Numbered from the stretch's first letter, positions 51,103 to 59,392 are shown. The stretch: 64,000 bases of DNA from Phreatobacter sp. (GCF_027532945.1 NZ_JAPZTZ010000003.1:267208-331207), one strand, 5' to 3'. Made by a program: numbers and translations. The notes: generated from the letters alone by a model not told the origin.

Positions 51103-52247
51103 CCAGGACCCTCGGCGTCGTGATGAACGGCGTGACCGGCCGCATGGGCACCAACCAGCATCTGGTGCGCTCCGTCGCCGCCATTCGCGCCCAGGGCGGC
51201 GTGCTGATGTCGGATGGCAGCCGCGTGCAGCTCGACCCGATCCTCATCGGCCGCAATGCCGACAAGGTTGCCGCGCTCGCCAAGGCCAATGGCGTCGAGC
51301 GCTGGTCGACCGACCTCGACGCGGCCATCGTCGATCCAAAGAACCACATCTTCTTCGACGCGGCGACGACGCAGATGCGCCCGACTCTGCTCGAAAAGGC
51401 CATCCATGCCGGCAAGCACATCTATTGCGAGAAGCCGATCGCCACGAACCTCCCCGAGGCGCTGAAGATCGTGAAGCTCGCCAAGGACAAGGGCATCAAG
51501 AACGGCACGGTGCAGGACAAGCTGTTCCTGCCCGGCCTGATGAAGCTGAAGGCGCTGCGCGATAGCGGCTTCTTCGGCAAGATGCTCTCGGTCCGCGGCG
51601 AGTTCGGCTACTGGGTCTTCGAGGGCGACTGGCAGACGGCGCAGCGGCCCTCCTGGAACTACCGCTCCGAGGATGGCGGCGGCATGATCCTCGATATGGT
51701 CTGCCACTGGCGCTACGTGCTCGACAATCTCTTCGGGCAGGTGAAGTCGGTCTCCTGCCTTGGCGCGACGCATATTCCGGAGCGCTGGGACGAGAACGGC
51801 AAGGCCTACAAGGCCACCGCCGACGACGCGGCCTATGCGACCTTCGAGCTCGAGGGCGGCGTCATCGCCCATATGAACATGAGCTGGGTGACGCGCGTCT
51901 ATCGCGACGATCTCGTCACCTTCAACGTCGACGGCACGCTGGGCTCGGCGGTGGCAGGCCTCCACGACTGCATGATCCAGCCGCGCAACGCCACGCCGCG
52001 TCCGGTGTGGAACCCCGACCAGAAGCAGACCATCGATTTCCGCTCGACCTGGCAGAAAATGCCGGACAACCAGAGCTACGATAACGGCTTCAAGGTGCAG
52101 TGGGAGATGTTCGTCCGCCACGTGGTGGAGGACGCGCCCTATTCCTACACGCTGATGGAAGGCGCCAAGGGTGTGCAGCTCGTGGAATGCGCGCTGCAGA
52201 GCTGGAAGGAGCGCCGCTGGATCGACGTTCCGAAGCTGACGGTGTGA
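51099..52247 (+). CDS. Gfo/Idh/MocA-family oxidoreductase
   Basis: A 382-residue NAD(P)-dependent sugar dehydrogenase-like protein. The start LGVVMNGVTGRMGTNQHLVRS corresponds to the Rossmann glycine motif (MNGVTGRMG), ALEKAIHAGKHIYCEKPIA carries the family EKP with catalytic Lys, and EDGGGMILDMVCHWRYVLDNLFG holds the usual GGG...D..H motif of the second domain. These enzymes oxidise a sugar, polyol or inositol hydroxyl to a keto group. It is coupled to the enolase-like gene (ATGA) and followed 26 bp later by DUF993, implying one catabolic route. Confidence 0.9.
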   Translation: MTRTLGVVMNGVTGRMGTNQHLVRSVAAIRAQGGVLMSDGSRVQLDPILIGRNADKVAALAKANGVERWSTDLDAAIVDPKNHIFFDAATTQMRPTLLEKAIHAGKHIYCEKPIATNLPEALKIVKLAKDKGIKNGTVQDKLFLPGLMKLKALRDSGFFGKMLSVRGEFGYWVFEGDWQTAQRPSWNYRSEDGGGMILDMVCHWRYVLDNLFGQVKSVSCLGATHIPERWDENGKAYKATADDAAYATFELEGGVIAHMNMSWVTRVYRDDLVTFNVDGTLGSAVAGLHDCMIQPRNATPRPVWNPDQKQTIDFRSTWQKMPDNQSYDNGFKVQWEMFVRHVVEDAPYSYTLMEGAKGVQLVECALQSWKERRWIDVPKLTV

Positions 52248-52273
52248 TGCGGGATCGAGAGGAGAGCCGACCG

Positions 52274-53458
52274 ATGCTCGACAAGACCAAGCTTGCCGCC
52301 AGCGTGCGGCTGCCGACCGCGGCGGGGACCATCGAGACCTACCGGCTCTCGGTGCCGCGCCAGTTCCCGGAGAAGGTGACAGGCCCGCTCAACCGCGTGG
52401 CGCTGGCCGCCACCCACATGGTCGCGAACCCGCTCGCCGACAACGATCCCTGGCTCACCAATGCCATCGACTGGGATCGGACCATGGCCTATCGCGATTA
52501 TCTCTGGGGCCTCGGCCTCGGGGTGGCGGAGGCCATGGACACGGCGCAGCGCGGCATGGGCCTCGACTGGGCCGGCGCGCTCGACCTGATCGGCCGGTCG
52601 GTGCGGCAGGCCAAGGCGACGCCCGGCGCGGTGGTGTTCTCGGGCGCTGGCACCGACCATCTCGACCCCGCCGCCGTGCGCAGCCTCGAGGAGGTGATCG
52701 CGGCTTACGAGATGCAGTTCGAGGCGATCGAAGCGCTTGGCGGGCGCATCATCCTCATGGCCTCGCGGGCGCTCGCCCGCGTCGCCAAGGGGCCGGAGGA
52801 CTATGGCCGCGTCTATGACCGCATCCTGTCGCAGGCCGCGCAGCCGGTGATCATCCACTGGCTCGGCGACATGTTCGATCCGGCACTCGCCGGCTACTGG
52901 GGCACGGCCGACCTCGACGCCGCCATGGACACGGCAGTGGACGTCATCAACCGCAACGCCGCCAAGGTCGACGGCGTGAAGATCTCCCTCCTCGACAAGG
53001 ACAAGGAGATCGCCATGCGGCGCCGGCTCGCGCCCTCGGTGAAGATGTATACCGGCGACGACTTCAACTACGCCGAGCTCATCGCCGGCGACGACAAGGG
53101 CTATTCCCACGCCCTGCTCGGCATCTTCGACGCCATCGCGCCGGCGGCAGCGGGCGCTCTCTCGGCGCTGGCCAACGGCGATCTCGCGACGTTCCATGAC
53201 ATCTTCGCGCCGACCGTGCCGCTGTCGCGGCACATCTTCAAGGCGCCGACCCGCTTCTACAAGACGGGTGTCGTGTTCGTGGCCTATCTCAATGGCCACC
53301 AGGACCATTTCACCATGGTCGGCGGCCAGGAAAGCACGCGCTCGACCCAGCATCTCGCCGAGCTCTTCCGTCTTGCCGATGCGGCCGGGATCCTGCGCGA
53401 CCCCGAGCGTGCCGCGGCGCGGATGGCGGCGGTCATGGCGACGCGCGGCGTGGCGTGA
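52274..53458 (+). CDS. DUF993 family TIM-barrel protein
   Basis: A 394-residue DUF993 protein, related in fold to dihydrodipicolinate synthase/aldolase barrels. Visible features: a long helix-rich N-terminus (AATHMVANPL, TNAIDWDRTMAYRDYLWGLGLGVAEAMDTAQRGMGLDW), VVFSGAGTDHL, GGRIILMASRALARVAKGPEDYGRVYDRIL, QPVIIHWLGDMFDPALAGYWG and VDGVKISLLDKDKE, where the Lys in VKISLLD is at the place of the Schiff-base lysine in class I aldolases of this type. The last step of a keto-sugar breakdown would fit such an aldolase. No function is established. Confidence 0.85.
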   Translation: MLDKTKLAASVRLPTAAGTIETYRLSVPRQFPEKVTGPLNRVALAATHMVANPLADNDPWLTNAIDWDRTMAYRDYLWGLGLGVAEAMDTAQRGMGLDWAGALDLIGRSVRQAKATPGAVVFSGAGTDHLDPAAVRSLEEVIAAYEMQFEAIEALGGRIILMASRALARVAKGPEDYGRVYDRILSQAAQPVIIHWLGDMFDPALAGYWGTADLDAAMDTAVDVINRNAAKVDGVKISLLDKDKEIAMRRRLAPSVKMYTGDDFNYAELIAGDDKGYSHALLGIFDAIAPAAAGALSALANGDLATFHDIFAPTVPLSRHIFKAPTRFYKTGVVFVAYLNGHQDHFTMVGGQESTRSTQHLAELFRLADAAGILRDPERAAARMAAVMATRGVA

Positions 53459-53491
53459 GGCGCTCAAGGCGAGGCGTCAACCTCTCCCTGG

Positions 53492-53582
53492 TGCCCGGGC
53501 TTGTCCCGGGCATCCATGACTTCCTGCGATCATTCCTGCGATGCCGTGTTCACGTCGTGGATGCCCGGGACAAGCCCGGGCA
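53492..53582. repeat. Long palindromic element (CCCGGGCA-type repeat)
   Basis: Two 29-base arms (53492-53520 and 53554-53582; starting TGCCCGGGCTTGTCCCGG) are inverted copies with one mismatch. Each arm is itself nearly palindromic (TGCCCGGG...CCCGGGCA). The 33-base loop has two direct TTCCTGCGAT copies (53521-53530, 53534-53543). Repeats built of CCCGGGCATnnnCG are widespread in intergenic regions of Hyphomicrobiales. It lies between the DUF993 and isomerase genes of one operon, so it may act in mRNA processing or attenuation there. Confidence 0.85.
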
Positions 53583-53621
53583 TGACGCGGCAAGGAATGC
53601 GGCCTGACCTCCGGTGCGTCC

Positions 53622-54488
53622 ATGCGCGATTTCTCCGCCGACCATTCCCTCCTCTCCATCAACACCGCGACGGTGCGCCAGCAGGGCGACCTCCTCGCCA
53701 TCATCGAAGGCTGCGTGCGCCATGGCATCCAGGCCATCTCGCCCTGGCGCGACCAGGTGGCGACGGTGGGGCTCGATGCCGCCGCCAAGGCGGTGCGCAC
53801 CCATGGGCTGAAGCTCTCCGGCTATTGCCGCGGCGGCATGTTCCCAGCTGATGCCTCCAAGAAGCAGGAGGCGCGCGACGACAACCGCCGCGCCGTCGAC
53901 GAGGCGGCAACGCTGGGCGCGGCCTGCCTCGTCCTCGTGGTCGGCGGCCTGCCGCAGTACTCGCGGCCCGGCTCGGCGGTCTCGCATGACCTCGGCGCGG
54001 CCCGCGCGCAGGTGGAGGACGGCATCGGCGAGCTCCTCGACCATGCGCGGGGCGCCCGGATGCCGCTCGCCATCGAGCCGCTGCACCCGATGTATGCGGC
54101 GGACCGGGCCTGCGTGAACACACTCGACCAGGCCCTCGACATCTGCGACCGGCTCGATCCCACACGCTCCGGCGCACTCGGCGTCGCGGCCGACGTCTAT
54201 CACATCTGGTGGGACCCGAACCTTTCCACCGCCATCCGCCGGGCAGGGCGCGAGCGGCTCCTCGCCTATCATGTCTGCGACTGGCTGGTGCCGACGCGCG
54301 ATCTGCTCACCGATCGCGGCATGATGGGCGACGGGGTGATCGAGCTGAAAAAGATCCGACAGGCGGTGGAGGCCGAGGGCTTCACCGGGTTCTCGGAGGT
54401 CGAGATCTTCTCGGCGCTGGACTGGTGGAAGCGGCCGATGGACGAGGTGCTTCAGACCTGCATCGAGAGGCACAGAAGCGTGGTGTGA
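53622..54488 (+). CDS. Sugar phosphate isomerase/epimerase family protein (xylose-isomerase-like barrel)
   Basis: A 288-residue TIM-barrel protein of the AP_endonuc_2/IolE-like group. Metal and active-site positions: LAIEPLHPMYAADRACVNT (Glu on strand 5), GVAADVYHIWWDPN (Asp..His, strand 6), LLAYHVCDWLVPT (His) and GFSEVEIFSALDWW (Glu). These enzymes isomerise or epimerise keto sugars. It ends the forward operon and is convergent with the TetR gene, with 4 bp between stops. A second, different member of the family is encoded at 55209-56048. Confidence 0.9.
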   Translation: MRDFSADHSLLSINTATVRQQGDLLAIIEGCVRHGIQAISPWRDQVATVGLDAAAKAVRTHGLKLSGYCRGGMFPADASKKQEARDDNRRAVDEAATLGAACLVLVVGGLPQYSRPGSAVSHDLGAARAQVEDGIGELLDHARGARMPLAIEPLHPMYAADRACVNTLDQALDICDRLDPTRSGALGVAADVYHIWWDPNLSTAIRRAGRERLLAYHVCDWLVPTRDLLTDRGMMGDGVIELKKIRQAVEAEGFTGFSEVEIFSALDWWKRPMDEVLQTCIERHRSVV

Positions 54489-54492
54489 GGCC

Positions 54493-55212
54493 TCAGGCCT
54501 TCACGCCGCGCAGCACGAACTCCACCACATGGGCGCGGCGCTCCGCGATGGAATCCGGGCTCTCCATGTCGGCGTCGAAGATCACCGACAGCGTGTAGAC
54601 GTTGGAGAAGAAGAAGTAGCAGATGCCGATGATGGTCACCCAGAGCTGGCGGGCGTCGAGCCCCGCGCGGATGGTGCCCTCGGCATGGCCGCGGGTGATG
54701 ATGCGCGCGATGGCGTCGATCACCGGCGAGTTCATCATGTTCACCCGCGCCGACTTCTTCAGCACCTTGGCGCGCTGGCGGTTCTCGGTGGCGAGCAGGT
54801 TGATGAAGGTGCGGTCGCGCACGAAGCTGTCGAAGGTGAATTCGGTGAAGCGGGTCAGTGCCTCAACGGGCTCCAGCCGGTCGAGATCCAGCTTCTGCTC
54901 GGCGGAGCGGGCGCGCTCATAGGCCGCCTCAAGAACTGCCAGATAGAGCAGCTCCTTCGAGGAAAAGTAGTGGTAGATCATGCGCTTGTTGATGCGCGCG
55001 CGGTCGGCGATGTCGTCGGTCCTCGCCCCCTCGTAGCCGCGATTGGCGAATTCGCGGGTGGCGACATTGAGGATGCGCGCGCGCGTGCCGGCGCTGTCGC
55101 GCTTGCGCACCGTCTTCTGCACCGCCTCCGTCACGCCCGTGTCGCCCCCTGCGGCCGAGGGACCGCGATTCGCCTCATTGCCGACACTGGCATGACCAGC
55201 CGGGTCCGTCAT
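54493..55212 (-). CDS. TetR-family transcriptional repressor
   Basis: A 239-residue regulator. A ~35-residue N-terminal extension precedes the TetR helix-turn-helix (TRARILNVATREFANRGYEGARTDDIADRARINKRMIYHYFSSKELLYLAVLEAAY). The C-terminal part fits the TetR_C ligand domain with LEPVEALTRFTEFTFDSFVRDRTFINLL. The start overlaps the upstream isomerase stop by 4 bp. It is the last gene of the reverse operon (Bug, isomerase, TetR). Similar operator-like sequences before this operon and the convergent operon suggest that it controls both and itself. Confidence 0.92.
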   Translation of the reverse strand: MTDPAGHASVGNEANRGPSAAGGDTGVTEAVQKTVRKRDSAGTRARILNVATREFANRGYEGARTDDIADRARINKRMIYHYFSSKELLYLAVLEAAYERARSAEQKLDLDRLEPVEALTRFTEFTFDSFVRDRTFINLLATENRQRAKVLKKSARVNMMNSPVIDAIARIITRGHAEGTIRAGLDARQLWVTIIGICYFFFSNVYTLSVIFDADMESPDSIAERRAHVVEFVLRGVKA

Positions 55213-56048
55213 GTCGCGGTATCCAGCGCCTCGAGGAGACCACGCACATAGCCGGCCGCCCGCGCCGCGCAGGCCGGTCCGTCCGGCTCGTAGATGAAGG
55301 GTTCGATGGCAATGTCGCCGCCATAGCCGGTCTCGCCGAGCGCACGGAGCACGGGCGCGAAGCGGTCGCGGCCCTCGCCGGGGCCGCGGCGGTTGGCATC
55401 GTTCAGCTGGACATGGGCGATGTGACCGGTCGGCATCCAGCGGCGGATGAGGTCCGCCACAGGTTCGGCCTCGCGGGCGGAGGCGGCGGAGGTATCGATC
55501 ATGGTGCGGAAGGCGGGATGGCCCACCGCATCGACCAGCCGGACGGCCTCAGCGACCGTCTCAATGAAGACGTTGTCGGGCGGTGCCAGCGGCTCGATGC
55601 AATAGGTGAAACCGCGCGCCGCGATCTCCTCCGTGAGCCCGGCGAAGAGGTCGCGGGCGCGGCCGAAGGCGACATCGGTCCCCTCCCCATCGGCCGGGCG
55701 GCGCTGGGCGGGCGAGCCATGGACGAGGACGCGGGCGCCGAGGCCCGCGGCAAGATCGAGAAGGCCGAGGATGACGTCGCGGGTGCGGCCGCGCAGCTCC
55801 GCGTCGGGCGAGACGATGGAGAGGCCCGGCGGCGTCACCAGCAGCCAATGCAGACCGGTGACGGCGAGTCCGTGATCCTCGACGGTGCGGCGCGCCGCGG
55901 CGATGGCCGCAGCGGAGAGCCGGTGAGGCTCCTCTGACAGCGTGAACGGCGCGATCTCAAGGCCGTCATAGCCGACGGCCCGGGCGAAGGCGCATTGCCG
56001 GGCGAGGTCCCAGGGCGCGAGCACCTCGTTGCAGAGGGAAAGGCGCAT
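55209..56048 (-). CDS. Sugar phosphate isomerase/epimerase family protein
   Basis: A 279-residue xylose-isomerase-like TIM barrel. Features: MRLSLCNEVLAPWDLARQCAFARAVGYDGLEIAPF, ARVLVHGSPAQRRPADG, FTYCIEPLAPPDNVFIETVAEAVRL (Glu), MIDTSAASARE and GHIAHVQLNDANRRGPGEGRDRF (His, Asp), ending in YGGDIAIEPFIYEPDG (Glu). The GHIHxNDxNxRGPGxG pattern is frequent among 3-keto-sugar and hexulose epimerases. It lies 36 bp after the Bug gene and overlaps the TetR start, so it belongs to the same regulated unit. Confidence 0.9.
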   Translation of the reverse strand: MRLSLCNEVLAPWDLARQCAFARAVGYDGLEIAPFTLSEEPHRLSAAAIAAARRTVEDHGLAVTGLHWLLVTPPGLSIVSPDAELRGRTRDVILGLLDLAAGLGARVLVHGSPAQRRPADGEGTDVAFGRARDLFAGLTEEIAARGFTYCIEPLAPPDNVFIETVAEAVRLVDAVGHPAFRTMIDTSAASAREAEPVADLIRRWMPTGHIAHVQLNDANRRGPGEGRDRFAPVLRALGETGYGGDIAIEPFIYEPDGPACAARAAGYVRGLLEALDTAT

Positions 56049-56084
56049 CGCGCGTGTCCTGGGATCGGGCGAGGTCCGCGGCCC

Positions 56085-57071
56085 TCAGGGGACGCGGATC
56101 TCGGCGGCGCGGATGACCTCGCCCCACTTGGCGACGTCGGCGGCATGGACGCGGCGCAGCGCCTCGGGCGTGCGGTCGGCCTCGGCCGGGGCCTCGGCGC
56201 CGAGCTGGAGGAAGCGCGCGGTTGCGGCAGGATCATCGATGGCCCGGCGCAGGGCGGCGTTGAGCGCGGCAATGATCGGGGCTGGCGTCGCCTTGGGCGC
56301 GAAGACCGCGTTCCAGACCACCATTTCGACGCCCTCCATGCCGGCTTCCCGCGCGGTGGGGACATTGGGCAGGACCGGCGAGCGGGTCGGCGCCAGCACG
56401 GCAACAGCCTGCACGGCGCCCGCCTGGACCTGCCCCATGAGGCTGGTCACCTGGTCGCAGATATAGCCGACATTGCCGGCGACGAGATCCTGGATGGCCG
56501 GCCCTGTGCCGCGATAGGGCACCGAGGTCGAATTGGCGCCGATGCGGCGGTTCAGCAGGGTGCAGGCGAGGTGGGAGGTCGATCCGACGCCGGCATTGCC
56601 GTTGTTGATGGTGGCGGCATTGGCCTTCAGATGGGCCGAGAACTCCGCGAGCGTCTTGGCCGGGAGAGCCTTGTTGGCGACCAGGAGGATCGGCGCCGAG
56701 GCGGCGATCCCGATCGGCTCGAAGTCGGTCAGGACATTGAAGGCAAGGTTGGGATAGAGCGCTGGCGAGAAACTCATGGTGCTCATCGGGCCCATGAGGA
56801 TCGTGTGGCCATCGGGATCGGCGCGGGCGACGCGGTTGGCGCCTGTCGTCCCGGCGGCGCCGGCGACGTTCTCGACCACGACCTGCTGGCCCAGCGTCTG
56901 GCTCATGCGCTCGGCAACGATGCGGGCGACGATGTCAGTCGGACCGCCCGGTGCGAAGGGCACGACCATGGTGATCGGCCGCGACGGGAAGGCCTGGCCA
57001 AAGGCGGGGGCGACGGCGAACGGCGAGACGGCGACGAGCAGCGCCGCGACGGCGCATCTCCTTGAAATCAC
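56085..57071 (-). CDS. Bug/TctC-family periplasmic substrate-binding protein
   Basis: A 328-residue secreted Bug protein, first gene of the reverse operon. It begins MISRRCAVAALLVAVSPFAV with cleavage near AFGQAF, then ITMVVPFAPGGPTDIVARIV, VVVENVAGAAGTTG and GHTILMGPMSTM. As in other Bug loci, no membrane subunits accompany it. Its place next to sugar isomerases and under the putative TetR operator makes a sugar acid or related carboxylate a reasonable ligand, by inference. Confidence 0.88.
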   Translation of the reverse strand: MISRRCAVAALLVAVSPFAVAPAFGQAFPSRPITMVVPFAPGGPTDIVARIVAERMSQTLGQQVVVENVAGAAGTTGANRVARADPDGHTILMGPMSTMSFSPALYPNLAFNVLTDFEPIGIAASAPILLVANKALPAKTLAEFSAHLKANAATINNGNAGVGSTSHLACTLLNRRIGANSTSVPYRGTGPAIQDLVAGNVGYICDQVTSLMGQVQAGAVQAVAVLAPTRSPVLPNVPTAREAGMEGVEMVVWNAVFAPKATPAPIIAALNAALRRAIDDPAATARFLQLGAEAPAEADRTPEALRRVHAADVAKWGEVIRAAEIRVP

Positions 57072-57151
57072 AGCTTCCTCCAGGACATTTGGCGCGGTGC
57101 CCGCGCTTCTTGTCCCGGACGATAAACAGCCCCTCGGGCAGCGTCAATGAA

Positions 57152-57175
57152 GTATGTAACCGGTGAGTGCATTGG
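57152..57175 (-). promoter_or_regulatory. Second TetR-type operator copy, Bug-isomerase-TetR operon
   Basis: The plus-strand core GTAACCGGTGAGT (57156-57168) differs from GTAACTGGTGAGT at 49471-49483 by one base, and flanking GTA and AT bases also agree. On the minus strand a TTGACG hexamer follows about 4 bp downstream of this element, with a plausible -10 (TATCGT) 17 bp further on. It is about 85 bp before the Bug start. Confidence 0.55.
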
Positions 57176-57214
57176 TCGCGCGAGCGAGGCGCGGAGCACG
57201 CCACGGCGCCGTCC

Positions 57215-57769
57215 TTACGGCAGGCGGCCGGCGCAGATCGCGGTCATGTCGAAGGCAGCGGCGGCGAAGCCCTGCAGGCGGGCGCGCAACTCGCCCTGAT
57301 CGGCGCCGGCGACGGCGACGAAGAGTTCCTCGGAGCGGGAGGCCCGGAAGAAGAGGCCGTCATTGGCAGAGATGTAGTAGCCGCCATTGGGGTGGCCGAG
57401 GATGGATCCTGTGCTCGGTTCGAATTCGTGAACTTCGGCGACGCCGGAATCAAGACGCAGCGAGAAGCGCTGGCGGCTCTGGTGCTGTTCCTCAAGCCGC
57501 TGCGGCCAGCGGATGCCGAGCCGCGGACGGCCCGCGACACACAGGATCAGCACTTCGCCGTTGCGCCCGCCCTTGGCCTCGGCGAGGGCAGGCGCCGCAG
57601 CAACGCCCTCGTAACGGCGGGTCCAGACATTCTCGAAGGCGCGAATGGTCCAGTCATGGTGACGATAGCGCCGCTCGGCCGGGGCCGCGGCGGCAGGGCC
57701 AGGCGCCAGAAGAACGAGCACGAGCCCGGCAACGGCCATAACGGCAGTGCGGAATGCGTCACGCGACAC
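57215..57769 (-). CDS. Secreted hypothetical protein
   Basis: A 184-residue protein starting at GTG 57769 with GAGGGG upstream; the next residues form a signal peptide (FRTAVMAVAGLVLVLLAPGPAAA). The mature part contains HHDWTIRAFENVWTRRYEGVA and VLILCVAGRPRLGIRWPQRLEE, then a strand-rich middle (GGYYISANDGLFFRASRSEELFVAVAG) and one cysteine near the C-terminus. It looks like a small periplasmic beta-rich protein of unknown function. Longer frames upstream are not protein-like. It is separate from the TetR-type regulon by its own start, though close to the operator region. Confidence 0.6.
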   Translation of the reverse strand: MSRDAFRTAVMAVAGLVLVLLAPGPAAAAPAERRYRHHDWTIRAFENVWTRRYEGVAAAPALAEAKGGRNGEVLILCVAGRPRLGIRWPQRLEEQHQSRQRFSLRLDSGVAEVHEFEPSTGSILGHPNGGYYISANDGLFFRASRSEELFVAVAGADQGELRARLQGFAAAAFDMTAICAGRLP

Positions 57770-57999
57770 GATCGGTCCCCTCGTCAGAAGCGAACCGGCG
57801 CTCCTGCGGCCGGTTCTCGTCACCCGCGGAGGACCATAACCGTGGCCCCATGACGGGCCGTGAAAACATTCATTCAAATGCGATGAAAAACGGAGGGAAC
57901 CTGCGCGCCCGTGCCGCATTGGTATCGATGGGCCAGAGCCTTGCACTCTGCTTGGGCTTTCCCATCTGAGCCCCCGTTCCGACGCCAAAGGAGGTCGCC

Positions 58000-58125
58000 A
58001 TGGTTCAGCGCATGACCCGTATCCGACGCCTTCGCCGCCTGCCCGGCCAAGTCTCCCGCCTCGCCATGGTGGGCGTTGCCGGCATCATCACGATTGCCGC
58101 GACGATCAGCGTCCTGACAGCCTGA
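58000..58125 (+). CDS. 41-residue single-span membrane peptide
   Basis: ATG 58000 is preceded by an almost perfect ribosome site (AAAGGAGGT, 5 nt spacing). The peptide has a very basic N-terminal half (MVQRMTRIRRLRRLPGQ) and a hydrophobic C-terminal half (VGVAGIITIAATISVLTA), ending at TGA 58123-58125. Strong ribosome site plus cationic head and one membrane segment suggest a real small membrane protein. No family is recognised. Neighbours are a secreted hypothetical protein and a TRAP binding protein; no operon partner is evident. Confidence 0.6.
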   Translation: MVQRMTRIRRLRRLPGQVSRLAMVGVAGIITIAATISVLTA

Positions 58126-58278
58126 CGCCCCAAAGCCGGGCGGGCCCACCGCCCGGTGCATGTCCTCCATTCGGGAATGGCGGGGCGCTGGCGCCTCGAA
58201 CCGCCCTAGCCTGCCCTCTTGGGGAAACCCACGATCCGCGCGGTTCTAGAGACGCGGACGGGCCAGGAGGAGATCAGG

Positions 58279-59367
58279 ATGAAGCGCAGAACATTCATGG
58301 CTGCCGGCGCGACAGGCGCGGTCGCCGCAACCGTTGCCGCCCCCGCCATCGCCCAGACCCTGCCGGAGGTCAGCTGGCGCTGCGCCTCGTCCTTCCCGAA
58401 ATCGCTCGACGCGCTCTATGGCCCGCTCGACACGATGACGAAGCAGATCGCCGAGGCGACCGATGGGCGTTTCAAGATCCAGTGCTTCGCTGCGGGCGAG
58501 ATCGTCGGCGCCTTCCAGACGCTGGACGCGGTCTCGGCCGGCACGATCGAGATGTGCCAGTCGCCCGGCTACTATTTCGTCGGCAAGGACCCGGTCCTGG
58601 CGCTGATGGCCGACGTGCCCTTCATCATGAACGTGCGCCAGCGCAACGCCTGGCTCTATCAGGGCGGCGGCCAGCAGCTCATCAACGACTACGTCAAGAA
58701 GTACAACGTCCATACCGTGCCTGGCGGTAATACGGGCACGCAGATGGGCGGCTGGTTCCGCAAGGAGGTCCGCACGCTCGACGACCTCAAAGGGCTGAAG
58801 TTCCGCATCGCCGGCCTTGCCGGCCAGGTCATGGCCAAGCTCGGCGTGGTGCCGCAGCAGATCCCCGGCGGCGATACCTATTCCTCGCTGGAGCGCGGTG
58901 TCATCGACGCGGCCGAGTGGGTCGGGCCCTATGACGACGAGAAGCTCGCCTTCGTCCGGGTCGCTCCCTACTACTATTATCCCGGCTTCTGGGAGGGCGC
59001 GCCGACGGTCCATTACTGGATCGGCCAGGACAAGTGGAACGCCCTGCCGAAGTCCTATCAGCAGATCTTCAACAATGCTGCGGCGGCCAACAACATGGAC
59101 ATGACCGCCATCTATGATGCCCGCAATCCGGCGGCGCTCCGGCGCCTCGTGGCGGCCGGCGCGCAGCTCCGGCCCTTCAGCACCGAGATCCTCGATGCGG
59201 CCTTCAAGGCGGCGAATGAGATCTATGCCGAACTCTCGGCCGGCAATGCCGATTTCAAGCGGATCTACGAGCACATGCGGGCGTTCCGGAACGAGGAATA
59301 CCTGTGGTGGCAGGTCGCCGAGTACTCGTTCGACACGATGATGCTGCGGCTGCGCCAGCGCGGCTGA
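58279..59367 (+). CDS. TRAP transporter substrate-binding protein (DctP family, TakP-like)
   Basis: A 362-residue secreted TRAP binding protein. ATG 58279 follows GGAGGAG and starts MKRRTFMAAGATGAVAATVA with a twin-arginine-type signal, cut near AIAQ. Recognisable parts: VSWRCASSFPKSLDALYGPLDTMTKQIAEATDGRFKI, TVPGGNTGTQMGGWFRKEV, DLKGLKFRIAGLAGQVMAKLGVVPQQIPGGD, LERGVIDAAEWVGPYDDEKLAF and YYYYPGFWEG. This wording matches alpha-keto-acid-binding TakP-like members. The small and large membrane subunits (dctQ, dctM) are not in the window. Confidence 0.92.
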   Translation: MKRRTFMAAGATGAVAATVAAPAIAQTLPEVSWRCASSFPKSLDALYGPLDTMTKQIAEATDGRFKIQCFAAGEIVGAFQTLDAVSAGTIEMCQSPGYYFVGKDPVLALMADVPFIMNVRQRNAWLYQGGGQQLINDYVKKYNVHTVPGGNTGTQMGGWFRKEVRTLDDLKGLKFRIAGLAGQVMAKLGVVPQQIPGGDTYSSLERGVIDAAEWVGPYDDEKLAFVRVAPYYYYPGFWEGAPTVHYWIGQDKWNALPKSYQQIFNNAAAANNMDMTAIYDARNPAALRRLVAAGAQLRPFSTEILDAAFKAANEIYAELSAGNADFKRIYEHMRAFRNEEYLWWQVAEYSFDTMMLRLRQRG

Positions 59368-59392
59368 GCCCCTCCCCTTTCAGCCCAAACAA

